NCBI GenBank assembly: GCA_934438055.1
Contig: CAKSAY010000005.1
Location: forward strand, 42,624 to 106,623
DNA from: an uncultured Oscillospiraceae bacterium
Lineage (GTDB): Bacteria > Bacillota > Clostridia > Oscillospirales > Ruminococcaceae
Reading direction: 5' to 3'
Length of the DNA stretch: 64,000 nt
The position numbers were made by a program, and so were the translations under genes. The notes beneath the pieces were generated by a model, which made no database searches, had not been told where the DNA came from, and was given only the letters and a program-made list of their open reading frames with translations. Shown here piece by piece: positions 63,840 through 64,000 of the stretch; positions within the stretch are counted from its first letter, which is position 1; every line of letters begins with the position of its first letter.

Positions 63840-64000
63840 ATGGGTGTTATAGAATTAAAAAATGTGAAAAAGTCATATGGACAAAATACTCTTTTTACAG
63901 ATATAAACTTAGAAATCGGCTCAGGCGAAATGGTTGCCATTGTGGGCAAAAGCGGAACAGGAAAAAGCACGTTGTTGAATATGATGGGGTTGTTGGAAGA
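63840..64000 (+). CDS. ABC ATPase of bacteriocin cassette 2, truncated by window edge
   Basis: 53 residues visible from ATG 63840, behind AGAAAGG. MGVIELKNVKKSYGQNTLF then IVGKSGTGKSTLLNMMGLL (Walker A). The rest is outside. The first 87 bases differ from copy 1 but the last 74 are nearly identical. Confidence 0.9.
   Translation, partial: MGVIELKNVKKSYGQNTLFTDINLEIGSGEMVAIVGKSGTGKSTLLNMMGLLE
63927..64000 (+). repeat. Walker A block shared by both ATPases, copy 2
   Basis: See the partner at 60363-60436; one difference in 74 bases, likely continuing past the edge. Confidence 0.85.

Overview
The window reads as chromosome of a low-GC, endospore-forming Clostridia-type Firmicute. The sequence signs are an alpha/beta small acid-soluble spore protein, a YtaF-type sporulation membrane protein, a hprK-murB-rapZ-whiA-dnaE-pfkA housekeeping block, sigma-A type promoters with strong AGGAGG ribosome sites, and TTG/GTG starts. 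No rRNA and no CRISPR array were seen; there is one tRNA (Gly, anticodon CCC).

Layout. 1-12.8 kb: a GT2 glycosyltransferase cut by the left edge, YtaF, a lipoprotein, a three-gene surface-sugar/transport set (DegT-type aminotransferase with a nonsense codon near its start, a glycosyltransferase-like protein, an MFS transporter), inorganic pyrophosphatase, a membrane GT2 synthase, a DUF421 protein, a polysaccharide deacetylase, a DtxR/MntR-type regulator with a palindrome on its promoter, and PgsA. 12.8-15.3 kb: tRNA-Gly followed by decayed genes: a MuF-motif/barnase-type toxin, its barstar-type inhibitor, and an ABC permease/ATPase pair. 15.7-20.7 kb: OPT transporter-PqqD-small membrane protein operon, and leuA behind a long leader. 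21-32 kb: a GT4 enzyme, then the collinear block hprK-PHP-murB-rapZ-whiA-dnaE-pfkA. 32.4-36.9 kb: relics of a DUF6442/XRE pair and of a class I fumarase alpha subunit around intact cysK and an amidohydrolase. 37-45 kb: RNA methyltransferase, CobO, two TrkA proteins, RsmE, a tetrahydrofolate riboswitch controlling a FolT-like ECF component, a SASP, a divergent ApbE, and several small proteins.

46.2-57.2 kb is a graveyard of mobile elements. It holds two separate mobC-relaxase modules (one on each strand, both broken), TnpV, a truncated ParB, and a cargo set of MarR regulator, nitroreductase, SPL-type radical SAM protein, MutM, an adenylation enzyme, a GNAT and a KTR zinc-ribbon protein. Only the MarR, MutM and KTR genes keep open frames.

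57.4-64 kb holds the most interesting active-looking system: two tandem lactococcin-972-like bacteriocin cassettes, the second running off the right edge. Each has the order secreted precursor - hairpin - large bacteriocin-associated membrane protein - ABC ATPase. The promoter/leader and signal-peptide DNA are nearly identical between copies while the mature peptides and membrane proteins are strongly diverged, which suggests a modular, diversifying bacteriocin/immunity locus.
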